Positions 1 through 9,825 of a stretch of DNA of 64,000 bases are shown here, piece by piece. Every line of letters begins with the position of its first letter. Positions within the stretch are counted from its first letter, which is position 1. The stretch is from Excoecaria cochinchinensis. Taxonomy: Eukaryota; Streptophyta; Magnoliopsida; Malpighiales; Euphorbiaceae. The stretch covers positions 9,399,501-9,463,500 of the forward strand of contig CANTUQ010000055.1 in assembly GCA_947683425.1 (NCBI GenBank). The letters are read 5' to 3'. A program made the translations under genes and the position numbers. The notes beneath the pieces are model-generated. The model saw only the letters and a list, made by a program, of their open reading frames with translations. It did not search any database and was not told the DNA's origin.

Positions 1-136
1 ATTAAGTAAGGTTATTGATAACATTTGATACGTATTATTTTTTAAGCTCGCCTCATTTTAGCATGTGTGTTTATTATTATTGGAAGATATGTCTGTAGCA
101 CTCCCTTATCCTCCTAGGGGGTATTGGGGTGTTACA
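1..136 (+). mobile_element. 3' end of an LTR, cut by window start
   Basis: The segment ends in GGGGTATTGGGGTGTTACA, the same kind of end as the LTR finishing at 5372. Directly after it, at 137, retroelement protease coding begins. I infer the tail of a chromovirus-type LTR inserted into the same Tat element that hosts the 323-5372 LTR. The start and the other target-site copy lie outside the window, so solo LTR and full element cannot be told apart. Confidence 0.55.
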
Positions 137-322
137 ATTGTTCTTCCATAAATGTGTGCCCTCTGGTGGCAATGCCAGCCTTTGGATTGAATGAGGATAT
201 GTTAAGCAAATCAGATTTTACAATTACCGCCTATGACAACTCCCAAAGACAAGCATCAGGGACCTTCAGAGCAATAGTAAAGACTGACCGGTAGAAATAG
301 AGGTTGAATTTGTGGTCTTTTA
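137..322 (+). pseudogene. pol: Tat-type retroelement protease fragment, N-terminal part
   Basis: Read with one stop and one frameshift near 290-300, this encodes motifs typical of the aspartic protease region of Tat/Ogre Ty3 elements: CPLVAMPAFGL, then AYDNSQRQASGTFRAIVKT, then VEFVVFY. The reading continues at 5373 with ANFSALLGRPWLHKLGGVPS, the usual stretch just after protease in this lineage. The gap 323-5372 is therefore a later LTR insertion. The catalytic D-T/S-G lies before position 137 and is not visible. The gene cannot make an intact protein. The lineage is assigned from recalled family motifs. Confidence 0.7.
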
Positions 323-740
323 TGTAACAACCCGAATTATACCCTAGTAGGAATTGTGATGTTTATTGCTATATAAGTTGGATTTAGGGTTTAATAAAGG
401 ACTTAATTGAAAGGAAAGTAAAGTTATTTTAAAAAGGGGAAGATTTTAGGGACTTTTGTGTAGTTAAGATAAGAAGTAAGTGGAAAGTTGTTTTGAGTGG
501 GACACATGTCATAAGAGTAGAAATGTGGCTTGACGAGAGAGTGCCAACTAGACTAAAGCATGAAATAAAAGGGGTTAGTGGAGAATTCTATCCCATCCTC
601 TTGCATGTGTCCGGTTTCCTCTCTCTCTCTTATTTCTCACTTTTGCATTTTCCATTTCTTTCTTGTTTCTTCACTTCCTTCGTATGGCTACCTTAGAGCT
701 TTGAATTGGTTTGATTTGAAGAGGTTATTAATTGAATTAA

Positions 741-750
741 GAAGGTAAGT
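741..750 (+). promoter_or_regulatory. Canonical 5' splice-donor-like site in LTR leader
   Basis: GAAG/GTAAGT fits the plant donor consensus and follows a pyrimidine-rich leader (about 600-695). Equivalent sites occur in the other LTRs here: 34780 and 39568 (plus), 30509 (plus), and on the minus strand near 4060, 27640 and 55226. Confidence 0.5.
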
Positions 751-1382
751 ACGGTTAGAATTTGCTATAATCTTCTTCTACTCCATTTCTTTTTATGAAT
801 TTGAGTGGGTTGGTTTGATGGACTAAGAACATGTGTGTGTTTGGTTGGGTTATACAAGGAGTTCCGGATAAGAGGATTGAGAAAGGCAAAGAGAAGATTT
901 GATCTTAAAAAGTAGTGGTTCAGCTGCTTCCTAGAGGTAGGGATCGAGTGCCTTTGTAATTAGCTGCATGTGTTGTGTTTGAGTTAGTAGTTGTAAATTA
1001 TGTAATTGCAAGTTGAGATTGTATATTTCTTATGCAATGTATGAATTGCTAGTGAGATAGGTTATTTGGAATTCTGTCCTTAGATGGTAGATTGGTATGT
1101 TTGATCTGGTTCTAAAGTTCTTTGAGAGTTTAGTCAATTTTTGTATGCTCATATGTTTAGATTTTGGCATGATGAGCACTTGTTATGATCATTATGTTCA
1201 ATTGCTATTTTGATTGACATTAGTATTAGAATTGTGTTTATTTTTGAAATATTGTTTAGAAGTGTATATAGCATGATTTTGTTAGCATGATTTTGAAGGT
1301 TATGCATGTGAATTTGGGATGGGTTTGTGAAGATTGTGCATGTATGGTTTGTGTTGCTTGGAGTTGAACACTTAGTTCAGTT

Positions 1383-1605
1383 CTATCGCGAGCTCGACAG
1401 AATGCTCCTTAGCGAGGTCTGCCTGTTAAGCATTGCCGAGATTGCCGAGCTTTCTCATGCATGGCCAAGCTGTGCCGAGTTTTATCACTAGCGCGAACTC
1501 CGTCGCGGGCACGACAGTACCCACTATGGCATTCTGTGGCGAGAGCGATGAGGCTCGCGTGCGCGACATCTGAGTATGTTGTGTTCTGTCGTGAGCGCGA
1601 CACTT
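1383..1605. repeat. Array of CGCGA hairpin words in LTR
   Basis: Several imperfect dyads of the form tCGCGAg-cTCGACA, CGTCGCGGGCACGACAG and TCTGTCGTGAGCGCGACA lie in about 220 bp. This segment is far richer in GC and CpG than the surrounding AT-rich LTR. It is the same word class as at 26712-27052, 44788-44825 and 63175-63510. Confidence 0.65.
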
Positions 1606-1840
1606 GGTAGTATAGTAAATGTGATTGTTTGGCTCTCAATTGTGTGTGGCGTTGCATTGAAATTTGTTTAAACATGTATTAATATGATCACATGTATTAT
1701 TTGCTAGTATGAATCATATGATTGATGGACTGTTTAGCTCGTACTTGAATGGATTGTAATGTGATTGTGTTTGAATACATGAATACATGCTATAGCGATT
1801 AGAGTTGTAGGTAAGCCTGAAAAGTCAAGGTAGTGGATAG

Positions 1841-1854
1841 ATAAGCATGCTTAT
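1841..1854. promoter_or_regulatory. 14-bp palindrome, conserved LTR block
   Basis: ATAAGCATGCTTAT is a perfect palindrome directly after AGTGGATAG. The corresponding site in other LTRs is TTAGGCATGCCTAA (2750-2763 reverse, 36682-36695), so two positions on each arm differ in a matched way. The function is unknown. Confidence 0.6.
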
Positions 1855-2269
1855 AAAGGGTTTAGTGCAGCTGCTTCTATTGGCCCTGTAACACCCCCTA
1901 CCCATACGTAGGCGAACCCATCCGCATCGGAGTGAGATGCCGTATGAGTAGGGGTATCACCACACAGATCAATACAAAAACATACATTCAATCACATTAC
2001 ACATACTAAAATACAACGGAAATAAAACTTTTGGAAACATCAGAATGATCATGCATTAATATAATAACATTCATAACAATAATGTTCTGATCAAAAACTG
2101 ATATTACAAAATAGTTACATAATCAAAATATACAAGGCGAAAGCTGTACAAAATAATACATAGAGAGTTCTATTACAAAAGAATCATACTATAAAAATAA
2201 AGCCCTAACACTAATCCCTCTGTGTTGGCTTGACTGGTGGCGACTCTCCCAAAAGCAAAACGCCTTCCG

Positions 2270-2354
2270 CACCTGCACGGGTGAACACACCATGCTAAGC
2301 AATAACGCTTAGTGGGAAAACAAACAATAATATATGGATGGCCATTCACAATGG
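2270..2354 (-). promoter_or_regulatory. Terminal three-hairpin cassette (reverse)
   Basis: Contains the stem CCATT/AATGG (2342-2354), the stem CTAAGCA-ATAA-CGCTTAG (2295-2312), and on the minus strand GCATGG/CCGTGC followed by AG/GTGCGG. The same three stems lie in the same order at 37760-37840, 26130-26199 and 62104-62186. G-T pairs replace G-C pairs, which would still pair in RNA. Confidence 0.65.
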
Positions 2355-2550
2355 TCGTCAAGGCAAATCACATACGATAATGGCATATGCAACAATCATA
2401 ACAGATTTATACATGCTCAAGTCATATTCATAGCATTCATAGGCTCATATACTCATAATTAGAGTCATTCAGATTCAAATACTTTTAATCATATCAGAAA
2501 AATCATAGCACCTGCTGACTCACAGTAGTGGATAACAAGTAAACGCGTAG

Positions 2551-2715
2551 CAGTACCTTACCAGTACAAATCGAAACGTAGCGGTACCTTACGGGAACGA
2601 ATCGAAAAAACAGTATCACATTTTCTCTTTTCAAATCATTTTACAAAGGGATCTTAAACAAGATCCGAACACGTAGAAGTTCACGAGGAACTAAACGGGG
2701 ACCTGATCAGGGTCC
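2551..2715 (-). promoter_or_regulatory. Hairpin train in solo LTR (reverse)
   Basis: Successive short inverted repeats: GTAC pairs near 2553-2567, GGATC/GATCC (2649-2653 with 2662-2666), GTTC/GAAC (2679-2691) and GGACC/GGTCC (2699-2703 with 2711-2715). The order mirrors the forward train at 36735-36919. Confidence 0.6.
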
Positions 2716-3019
2716 AAAACAGTACAGAGGCTGCAGGAAAAGGACTCTTTTAGGCATGCCTAACTATCCACTAGACTGACTCTTGCAGGTCATGCATAAA
2801 GAAATCACCTTTAAATATCTCATACTAGAAAATAAGACATACATAATCCAATTATATTCAACATGCAACATGCGATACAAATTACCATAAATATCATTTA
2901 ACTAAATTGAAATGCCAAACAATGTCATTTACTAATTAATAATACACAAATAAAGGTTGAAAACCCAAATTAGAAGAAAAATGAGCAAAAACAACACAAA
3001 TGAACAATTATCAAAAACT

Positions 3020-3520
3020 GGAGGCAGTAGCATTTAACATGGCAGTATGGTTTACCCATACTGCCGTGTAAAATGAGGGAGCACGAGTCGTGCATGAGGG
3101 ACACGACTCGTGTCCCTTCCCGAATGGTCTTGAACAATCTTCACGACTTGTGAAGATAGTTCACGACTTGTGAACAATTGTTCATGTCTCTCGTGAACGA
3201 ATGTTCATGTCTCGTGAACATTAGTTCGTGACTCGTGAACTAGGTTCACGACTCGTGAACCTTGTTCATGACTCATGAACATGATTCACATATCGTGAAT
3301 CTTCCCTCTTCCCTGCCCGACGCGTGATTCAGCTTCACCACTCGCGCGCCAAAGCTTCACGAGTCGTGCTTCTCAATCACGAGTCGGACGACAATCCCAC
3401 AAGCATCCAGGGAGCATTTACACGGCGGTATGGGATTTCTTACCGCCGTGTAGCTCAATGGACCAGCAATCCAGAGAATGTTTACACGGCGGTATGGAAA
3501 CCCATACAGCTGTGTAAAAT
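3020..3520. repeat. Hairpin-word array, TTCACGA-TCGTGAA type
   Basis: About ten imperfect copies of TTCACGACTCGTGAAC and variants lie at 3130-3400. They are flanked on both sides by a second dyad, TTTACACGGCGGTATGG with its inverse (3030-3075, 3417-3455, 3480-3522). Variants often differ by C-to-T or G-to-A at CpG sites, as expected for methylated repeats. Confidence 0.75.
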
Positions 3521-4546
3521 GAGTAAACCCAAAAAAATGCCAGAATTAACACAACTCAAAACCCAATTTAACATACTTCAAAATCAAACTATATACTCAT
3601 CAAAATCAACTTAAAACCCACCATTTTATAACCATAAACTTGGAGAAATTATACATTAAACATACTTAAATCCTCCAAACCCAAACTCAGTAATTTACAA
3701 CCATCAATTTAATCAAATGCACATTTAGACCAAATAAAACATAATCAAGGCTTATATCATTGAGTGATCAATATCCATAATTTTCGTGCCAACATAAACC
3801 TTGTTCATCATCCAAATTTCCAGAAATATAAATCAACATACCAAAAAACAAAATGCACACTTTCAAATAAATTCCCAAACCTGAAATTCCTTAGCTCCAA
3901 ATTACTTGGTACCACTTCCACCAGCCTTCTCCTTTCCCTTGTGATTGCGAGGAGGCTTAACTAATCACAACACCCAAAATCACACAAACATAACAAACCC
4001 TAGATTAAACCCCAAACCAACAAAGAAGAAGAAAAGATGAAGAAATGCAATAAAACTTACCAAATAAGGGTCAAGAGATGATCAATTCCCACCAACACAC
4101 TCTTGGATCCAAGCTAGGGCACTCAAATGGAGAGAAGAGGAAGAAGAGAAGTAGAGAGAAGAGAAAAATGAGAAAGGGAAACAAAATCTGCTTTCCTTAT
4201 TCTCTTTCTTCTAATTACCCCTCTTTCCTTACCCTAGAAAAGTGTCATTTCCTCATTGGTGGAGATTGACCACTCATACCCAACAAGCATGCACTACACA
4301 CACACATAATGCTATCCTCACTAATGCACACCCTATCAACATGTGAACATGCACACACTATCACAACCCAATATAGCACACCCTAATAACCTATATGTAC
4401 GCACACTCTAGTAAAATCCCCAAAACATGCATTTTACCCAAAATGCCCTTATCACATGCCTTCACATACATAATGCACACATGCACAAATGGCTCCAACT
4501 TCTAGGGGGAAAATGGGGTGTTACAGGCCCGTTTGGTCTAGTGTTT

Positions 4547-4614
4547 GTACCTTCGGGTATCTGAAATTTTTAAACTTCAGTCTTTTAATATTTTAATCTG
4601 TTAGACTTCGGTCT
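4547..4614 (+). promoter_or_regulatory. Hairpin train with TTCG loops
   Basis: After the nested solo LTR the host LTR resumes with GTACC-TTCG-GGTAT (4547-4560), CTGAA/TTCAG (4561-4565 with 4576-4580) and AGAC-TTCG-GTCT (4603-4614). UUCG is a known stabilising RNA tetraloop. Stems differ from those at the equivalent place in other LTRs while pairing is kept. Confidence 0.55.
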
Positions 4615-4988
4615 TTTGATACTGCTAGTCAATATTCTGAATACCCGTATCCACCATCGATATGATCTCAGGCTTTAGTTATTGGGCGATTGTAAGTTTG
4701 CACGTAAAGATGTATCTGTTATGTGTACATGATTCTCCTTATTTATCAGTGTTCGGTATTGGTTACCTTATATGAATTTGATAAGGTATTTGTCTTGTGT
4801 ACTCGGATTTGTGTATTAGTAACTATACATGTAGGGGAACATGGGCATGTGTATAATTATTTTAAAGTATACATGTTTATGTACTTGTTGAAGCTTAATG
4901 AAGTATGATGCAAGTATGTGTGCTATTCTGTTGCATATTAGTATGTTTTGTGATTTCATTAGAAGTCCTTTGCTTCTGTACATCCCCA

Positions 4989-5028
4989 CTATGCGTTATC
5001 GCTTAGCACAGATGTTTGTTTCCGTGTA
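4989..5028 (+). promoter_or_regulatory. Terminal hairpin cassette
   Basis: CTATGCG-TTAT-CGCTTAG (4989-5006, one internal mismatch) is followed by a T-rich stretch and CCGTGTAG/GT, resembling a 3' splice acceptor. It is orthologous in position to 37801-37840. Confidence 0.55.
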
Positions 5029-5372
5029 GGTTTGCAGGATCAGTTCAGTTTTGGGAGTTCTGCATTTGCTGGCCTTTAGGAGTTTTGGTTTAGAAGCGAT
5101 TCTTTTTGTGATGATGATAAAAGTATTCTTTTTATATAGAACTTATGTATAGTATTTTGTATATGTGAGGAAGGCATGTAATATTGTTAATATTTTTGTA
5201 TTATGGATATTGTAAGAACTATTTATACAAGTATGCTTTGACCTGTTTTATGCTTCCATTTATGTATGCTTTAGTATGCTTCCGCCATTGTTTTTGTATG
5301 AATGTCTATTGGTATGCGTTTACGCGTTGGTAGTAACCCGATATTCCTCTCAAGGGGTATTGGGGTGTTACA

Positions 5373-5903
5373 TTTCCTATTCCAGCCAACTTCTCGGCAT
5401 TATTAGGCAGACCATGGCTCCACAAGTTGGGAGGGGTGCCATCTACCTTGCATCAAATGATAAGGATTCCACATGAGGGACATGTAATGACAATTAAAGC
5501 TGACAGGGAAAATCAGGTGTCCATCTTAGAGATTGCAAAACAACCTTTCAAAGGTTTTCATATGGCTGTGATAAATGGGGAAGATGATATTGCAGGAAAC
5601 CCTCAGATGGTGAATATGCTAAAGAAAATGTCTTTTCCCCCCAGAGCTGGTTCGGGTTGGAATTCCCAGGGGACACAATCAGCTATCACAACAAAAGGTC
5701 AGAAAGATCGAAAGGGCCTTGGGTATAAAGGCACAACAACGATGAGTAAGAAGACAACATGTGAGATCCTTCCCATTACGGAGAATTTTGTGCCAGCCAC
5801 CTCAGTGTGTGTTTATATTGGAGAAGTTAAGCCCCAGTGGATAGATGGGAGGATAGTACCAGGATTCGAGGTTTTCAATGACATCTTTGATTGGCACATT
5901 TGA
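5373..5903 (+). pseudogene. pol: Tat-type pol: protease C-terminal part and G-patch-like region
   Basis: This continues the protease fragment at 137-322 after the LTR insertion. The reading frame holds LLGRPWLHKLGGVPSTLHQ and later a glycine-rich stretch with KKMSFPPRAGSGWN and DRKGLGYKG. That resembles the G-patch-like segment known between protease and RT in Tat/Ogre polyproteins. The frame beginning at Met 5427 stays open to 5903, ending in a stop after DWHI. In an intact element this is one part of a long gag-pol polyprotein, so the Met is not a real start. No catalytic role can be tested here. The family is assigned by motif order. Confidence 0.7.
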
Positions 5904-5942
5904 CTTATCAAGCCAGTAGAGGGCTTTTGGGATGAAGAAATC

Positions 5943-6422
5943 ATGACTCAAGGTATTGTTTGGGACCGAGATGCGCTTGAAGAGACCGTCACTGATAGAT
6001 TGGTGGCTACTCAAGTGAAGGGTAAAGAGAAGGTAAAAGATGAAGCTGCAGGTTTGAAGATACAAGACAAGATTCCATTGGAGGATACTGAAGAGCCTTT
6101 GAAAAGTCAAGATGTTACTCAACCATCGGCTATAGCATCTGCATCGGCAGAGAAAGAAAATGATAGTGAATTAGATTTTCTCTTTGTTCTGGAACTTTTT
6201 AACGATGTTTATGATGTTTCTGATTCCATTAATAAGATGAATAATTTTGCTTACTTGTGTGATGTTTTTAATGATTTCACAATGCATAATCATGATCATG
6301 ACTCATTCATATTTGACATTGATTCAACTGATGCCACTCCATTTAATCTCGAAACTTTAAAAAACCCAAAGGAAATCTTGATAGCATCTAAAATAACTCC
6401 TGAAGAGAGATTAAAATTTTAG
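5943..6422 (+). pseudogene. pol: Linker between protease and reverse transcriptase
   Basis: An open 159-codon stretch rich in Asp, Glu, Asn and Lys, with no recognised catalytic motif. It ends near PEERLKF, just before the conserved RT entry at 6460. Its second half (6140-6422) is clearly related to 60300-60560, where a second Tat element keeps the same linker. The linker therefore belongs to the family and is not random sequence. The Met at 5943 is internal to the ancestral polyprotein. Confidence 0.6.
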
Positions 6423-7316
6423 AGAATCTTAAAAAAATGTGAAAAAGTCTTTACCTAGACCTACGAAGATATGCCAGGAATCGACCGTGAAATCGCTGAA
6501 CATGCTATACCAATATATCCAGAGCATAAATCAGTTAAGCAGAAACTCAGAAGGCTCTAGCTAAAATGGGCGAAAAAGGTTAAGGAAGAGGTTCATAAAT
6601 AGATTGAGGCCAAGTTTCTTGTAGAAGTTCAATACCCGACTTGGTTGGCCAATGTTGTCCCAGTGGCCAAGAAGAACGAAAAAGTATGTGTATGTGTAGA
6701 CTATAGGGATTTGAACAAGGCTTGTCCAAATAATGATTTTCCTTTGCCTCACATTGATGTTTTAGTGGATAGTGCAGCTACATGTATGATGTATAGTTTC
6801 CTGGACGGATACACTGGGTATAACCAAATCCCCAATAAGGTAGTTGATCGGATTAAAACAGCCTTTATCACTGAGTGGGGAACATTCGCTTATAGGGTGA
6901 TGCCTTTTGGTTTGAAAAATGCAGGGGCAACCTATCAAAGAATGGCTACTAAGATTCTTGATGACTTGATTCACAACGAAGTAAAGGTGTATGTCGACGA
7001 TATGATGACCAATTCAACCACTAGAGAAGGTCATTTCGAGGCTTTAGAAAAGTTCTTTTAAAGAATTGATAAGTACAATTTGCACCTCAACCCAAAGAAG
7101 TGTATCTTTGGTGTTACCTCGGGAAAGCTTTTGGGTCATGTTGTAAGCCAGAGAGGAATTGAGATCTATCTTGATAAGGTCAAGGCCATTAGAGAAATGC
7201 CAGTACCCCTGAAGGAAAAATATGTTAGGAGTTTCATATGGAAATTACAGTATATCAGTAGGTTCATCGCTAAGCTTACTTCGATTTGTGAGCCTATCTT
7301 TAAACTGCTAAGATAA
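6423..7316 (+). pseudogene. pol: Ty3/Tat reverse transcriptase, interrupted by stops
   Basis: The RT entry DMPGIDREIAEHAIPIYPEH lies just after 6460, then a KQKLRRL-like stretch with stops at about 6558 and 6601. The palm core follows: VDYRDLNKACPNNDFPLPH, then FGLKNAGATYQRM. The catalytic box YVDD is at 6990-7001. A TAA at 7059-7061 breaks the same frame before LHLNPKKCIFGV and GKLLGHVVS (thumb/connection). The last stop is at 7314-7316. The polymerase copies element RNA into DNA in cytoplasmic particles. Active-site aspartates are kept, but at least four stops make it non-functional. Next in the polyprotein comes RNase H. Confidence 0.85.
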
Positions 7317-7725
7317 AATCAACCTGTAATATGGAATAATGACTGCCAGAAAGCTTTCGAAACTATTATAGAATATTTGTTAAACCCACCAGTTTTAAGA
7401 CCACCTCTGCCAATCAAGCCTTTAATCCTGTACTTAGCAATAGAAGATAGTTTGGTAGGTGCTATGATGGCTCAAGAAGATGAGTTCAGAGTAGAATTTG
7501 CAGTTTATTATCTTAGTAAGAAGTTTTTTTGCTTATGAGATCAAATATATCAAAGTTGAAAAGATTTGCCTAGCGGTGATTTGGGCCTCTAAGAAATTAA
7601 GACACTACTTCCATTCTTACAAGGTACAAGCTGTCGCTAGCAGAACCCTCTTTGGTATCTTTAGGAAGCACCTCTTTGTTGGGAAATATGGGAAGATGGT
7701 TACTGCTCCTACAAGAATTTGATGT
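7317..7725 (+). pseudogene. pol: Conventional Ty3 RNase H domain, frameshifted
   Basis: In the same frame as RT after the stop at 7314, the sequence reads CQKAFETIIEYLLNPPVLRP, PLILYLAIEDSLVGAMMAQ and AVYYLSKKFF, the usual start of gypsy RNase H. The frame shifts near 7525 and resumes with EKICLAVIWASKKLRHYF. The domain would degrade the RNA strand of the RNA-DNA hybrid. One frameshift and no clear acidic triad leave it dead. Confidence 0.7.
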
Positions 7726-8274
7726 TGAATATATCACTAGAAAAATGATCAAGGGGTGCATAGTAGTAGAATTCTTGGTAGAGCACCCCATAGAAGGAGA
7801 TTCGATTGAGTTTAATTTTCCAAACGAGGATATTATGGCCATTGCAGTACAGGGATGGCAGTTACATTTTGATGGAGCATTTAATAGCAAGGGGGCAGGA
7901 GTATTCTTACAACCCCAGATGGTGAAAAACTTCCATTAGCCAAGAAACTAAGGAATAAAGTTACTAATAACGAAGCTGAATACGAAGCTTGCATTTGGAT
8001 TGGAGGCAGTATTAGCCTTGGGGCAAGAATTACAAAAATCTTGAGAGTTTTGTTGTTGGTAATTTATCAGATCCAAGGTGAATGGTCTGTTAAGGAAGAA
8101 CGATTAATGTTGTACATAAAACATTTGAAGATGTTGAGCAGTCGATTCGAGACATGTACGTTTCACTTTGTCCCTAGGGATGAAAACCAGTTGGCAGATG
8201 CCCTCGTAACTTTGGTATCCATGTGGGATAACCTCAAAGGGGTCATAATGAAGCCAGTGTTAATCTCAAGATAA
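7726..8274 (+). pseudogene. pol: Second, archaeal-type RNase H of Tat elements
   Basis: WQLHFDGAFNSKGAGVFL (about 7855-7908) starts a second RNase H fold. It continues after a frameshift with NNEAEYEACIWIGG, IYQIQGEW and FVPRDENQLADALVTL (to about 8215). Plant Tat/Ogre elements are known for carrying this extra RNase H behind the normal one, so it is the best lineage marker in this stretch. The DGA aspartate, the EAEYEA glutamate and the ADAL aspartate are visible. The usual third acidic site (GDS before LVIYQ) is replaced by leucines, so the active site is broken as well as the frame. Confidence 0.75.
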
Positions 8275-8820
8275 AAAAATCCCAGCTTTGAAGCCAAACA
8301 GATAGTGGAAATTGAGGTTGTTGATGAGAAGCCATGGTTTTATGACATTAAAAATTACCTAGAAAAGATGGTGTTCCCAGAAAAGGCCATCAAGAAAGAT
8401 CAAAGATTTATTCGTAAACTTTCCACTTAGATTATCTACATAGATGGTGTGCTGTACAAACGGCAAGTTGATGGTATTCAACTGAGGTGTTTGGATGAAA
8501 AAAAGGGAAAAAAAGTTATGGAAGAAACTCATGCTAGGGTCTGTGGAGCTCACATGAATAGTTTAATGTTAGCAAAAATGATTATGTGACAAGGGTTTTA
8601 TTGGCTCACAATGGATACAGACTATTCGAAATATGTGAAGCAGTGTGAATTATGCCAACAATGCGCAGATTTGAGGCATCTGCCGTTTTCAGAATTACAC
8701 AACTTAACAACACCTTGGCCATTTGCAGCTTGGGGAATTGATATCATGGGAGAGATATGCTGTATAGCCTCTAATGGACATAAGTTCATTATAGTCGCCA
8801 TCGATTACTTTATGAAATAG
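8275..8820 (+). pseudogene. pol: Integrase zinc-binding domain and start of core, truncated
   Basis: Stop-containing coding leads to ELCQQCADLRHLPFSELHNL, whose CxxC pair is the end of the HHCC zinc finger. Then comes AAWGIDIMGEI with the first core aspartate and VAIDYFMK before a stop at 8818-8820. Only a few codons later the sequence matches the integrase C-terminal tail (8830 on). The second Asp and the Glu of DD35E are therefore deleted. Integrase would insert the cDNA; this copy cannot. Confidence 0.75.
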
Positions 8821-9127
8821 GTTGAGGCTGAATCTATTAGATGAGGATAGGTTGCGAGCTTATTATCATAACCAAGTTTATCAGAAAAGACTTGCTTGAT
8901 CATTCGAGAGGAAGGTTAGGAAGCATCAGCTGAAAGAAGTAGATATGGTCTTTAAACAAATGAGGCCAGGTGTTTTAGATATGTAAGGCAAATTCAAGCC
9001 AATGTGGGAAGGTCCGTTTGTGCTAAAAAAGTTACTATCAAAGGGGGCAGCAATTCTAACAGACAGTGATGGAAATGAGGTCAAGGAATCGGTGAATATC
9101 GACAGGCTTAAGCGGTTCCATGGTTAA
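8821..9127 (+). pseudogene. pol: Integrase C-terminal tail after internal deletion
   Basis: The frame reads LRAYYHNQVYQKRLA, then VRKHQLKEVDMVFKQMRPG, FKPMWEGPFVLKK and VNIDRLKRFHG, with several stops. This is the beta-rich C-terminal domain of Ty3 integrases, including the WEGPF/V motif. It joins the core remnant at about 8825-8845 by a deletion of the catalytic core. Confidence 0.75.
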
Positions 9128-9652
9128 AGACCCAAAATCAAAAGAAGAGAATAGATGCCCCATGGGTTAAAAACCGAAAAAAGGCGACCTTGCTAAAATT
9201 GGGTAGCTCGTCAAGGTGAAAACCAAAAAAAGGCACCCTAGGCAAAAATTATAGACTTGAGAGAAAATGTCCAATAAAAAAAAAAATTCGAGAGGGCTGA
9301 TTGGAAACAGGAATTTGATGCTTTTAAGATCCATTTTGAGATTAAGTGCATTTTTGCATTTTGATCTATGTTAAATAATGGTCATGTATGGTGAAATCAT
9401 ACTGAAGTGTACACAATTTTGCGAAAAGATATAAAACAAAAACAATTCAACTCATGTATTTATTGTTATCTAGTTCTTTCATAAAAAGAAAAAAACATTA
9501 TCTTTTGCATATCTAAACAACTATCTTCTACTACTTTTGCCAACCAGATGTCTAAGTCGATGGGTCCTATTGTCAGCTGCAGGGCTAGTCACCCACCTCT
9601 TATATGCAATGGCAGTGGTGAAGTCACAAGCATCAATCCACGGGATATATGT
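9128..9652 (+). mobile_element. 3' non-coding end of the Tat element
   Basis: There is no coding here. Two related A-rich stretches contain AACCGAAAAAAGG and AACCAAAAAAAGGC (9160-9245). At 9285-9315 GAGAGGGCTGATTGGAAACAGG matches the end of the second Tat copy at 61631-61653. The polypurine-like run just before suggests the 3' LTR starts close to 9297, but no partner LTR is visible to prove it. The segment stops where a reverse LTR begins at 9653. Confidence 0.45.
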
Positions 9653-9825
9653 TGTGATGCCCCTCCCCGAACATATGCATAGCCTTGCTGTGGAAGTCGA
9701 AGAGCATCGCCACACATACATAGCACATGTGCATACAATCGAGTTAAATACAAAGTCCTGAGTTAACAAATTTCTTTCAAATACAGCGAAATACATTTCC
9801 AAAGCTCATACTTTATAGATACTAT
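9653..9825 (-). mobile_element. Outer part of reverse chromovirus LTR, before Athila insertion
   Basis: It starts TGTGATGCCCC at 9653, the reverse complement of an LTR 3' end, and is cut at 9825 by the Athila-type element. The flanking pentamer actat (9821-9825) reappears as actgt at 22389-22393, after which the same reverse LTR continues to 25290. Confidence 0.65.

Larger units (their letters stand above)
1887..4525 (-). mobile_element. Reverse solo LTR with 5-bp target-site duplication
   Basis: Bounded by TGTAACACCCCC at 1887 and GGGGTGTTACA at 4525, and flanked by identical ggccc at 1882-1886 and 4526-4530. Length is 2639 bp. There is no coding or internal region, so it is a solo LTR left by LTR-LTR recombination. 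Orientation is minus because the terminal cassette (2270-2354), hairpin train (2551-2715), hairpin array (3020-3520) and donor-like site (RC at 4055-4060) run in the order and strand opposite to the forward LTR at 34319. It sits inside the LTR 323-5372, between that LTR's palindrome block and hairpin train. Ends and duplication are seen directly; the family name is inferred. Confidence 0.88.
323..5372 (+). mobile_element. Chromovirus-type LTR split by a nested solo LTR
   Basis: It starts TGTAACAACCCG at 323 and ends GGGGTGTTACA at 5372. Without the nested insertion 1887-4525 and its extra target copy it is about 2.4 kb. No internal region, PBS or PPT follows either end, and host protease coding resumes, so it behaves as a solo LTR. 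Flanking pentamers (tttta and tttcc) match at only three positions, so the duplication is weak or mutated. Inside are a GGTAAGT splice-donor-like site (745), a CGCGA hairpin array (1383-1605), a palindrome (1841-1854), a hairpin train (4547-4614) and the terminal hairpin cassette (4989-5028). The Tekay/Del assignment is inferred from resemblance to the elements at 22389-29290 and 34319-43104. Confidence 0.75.
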
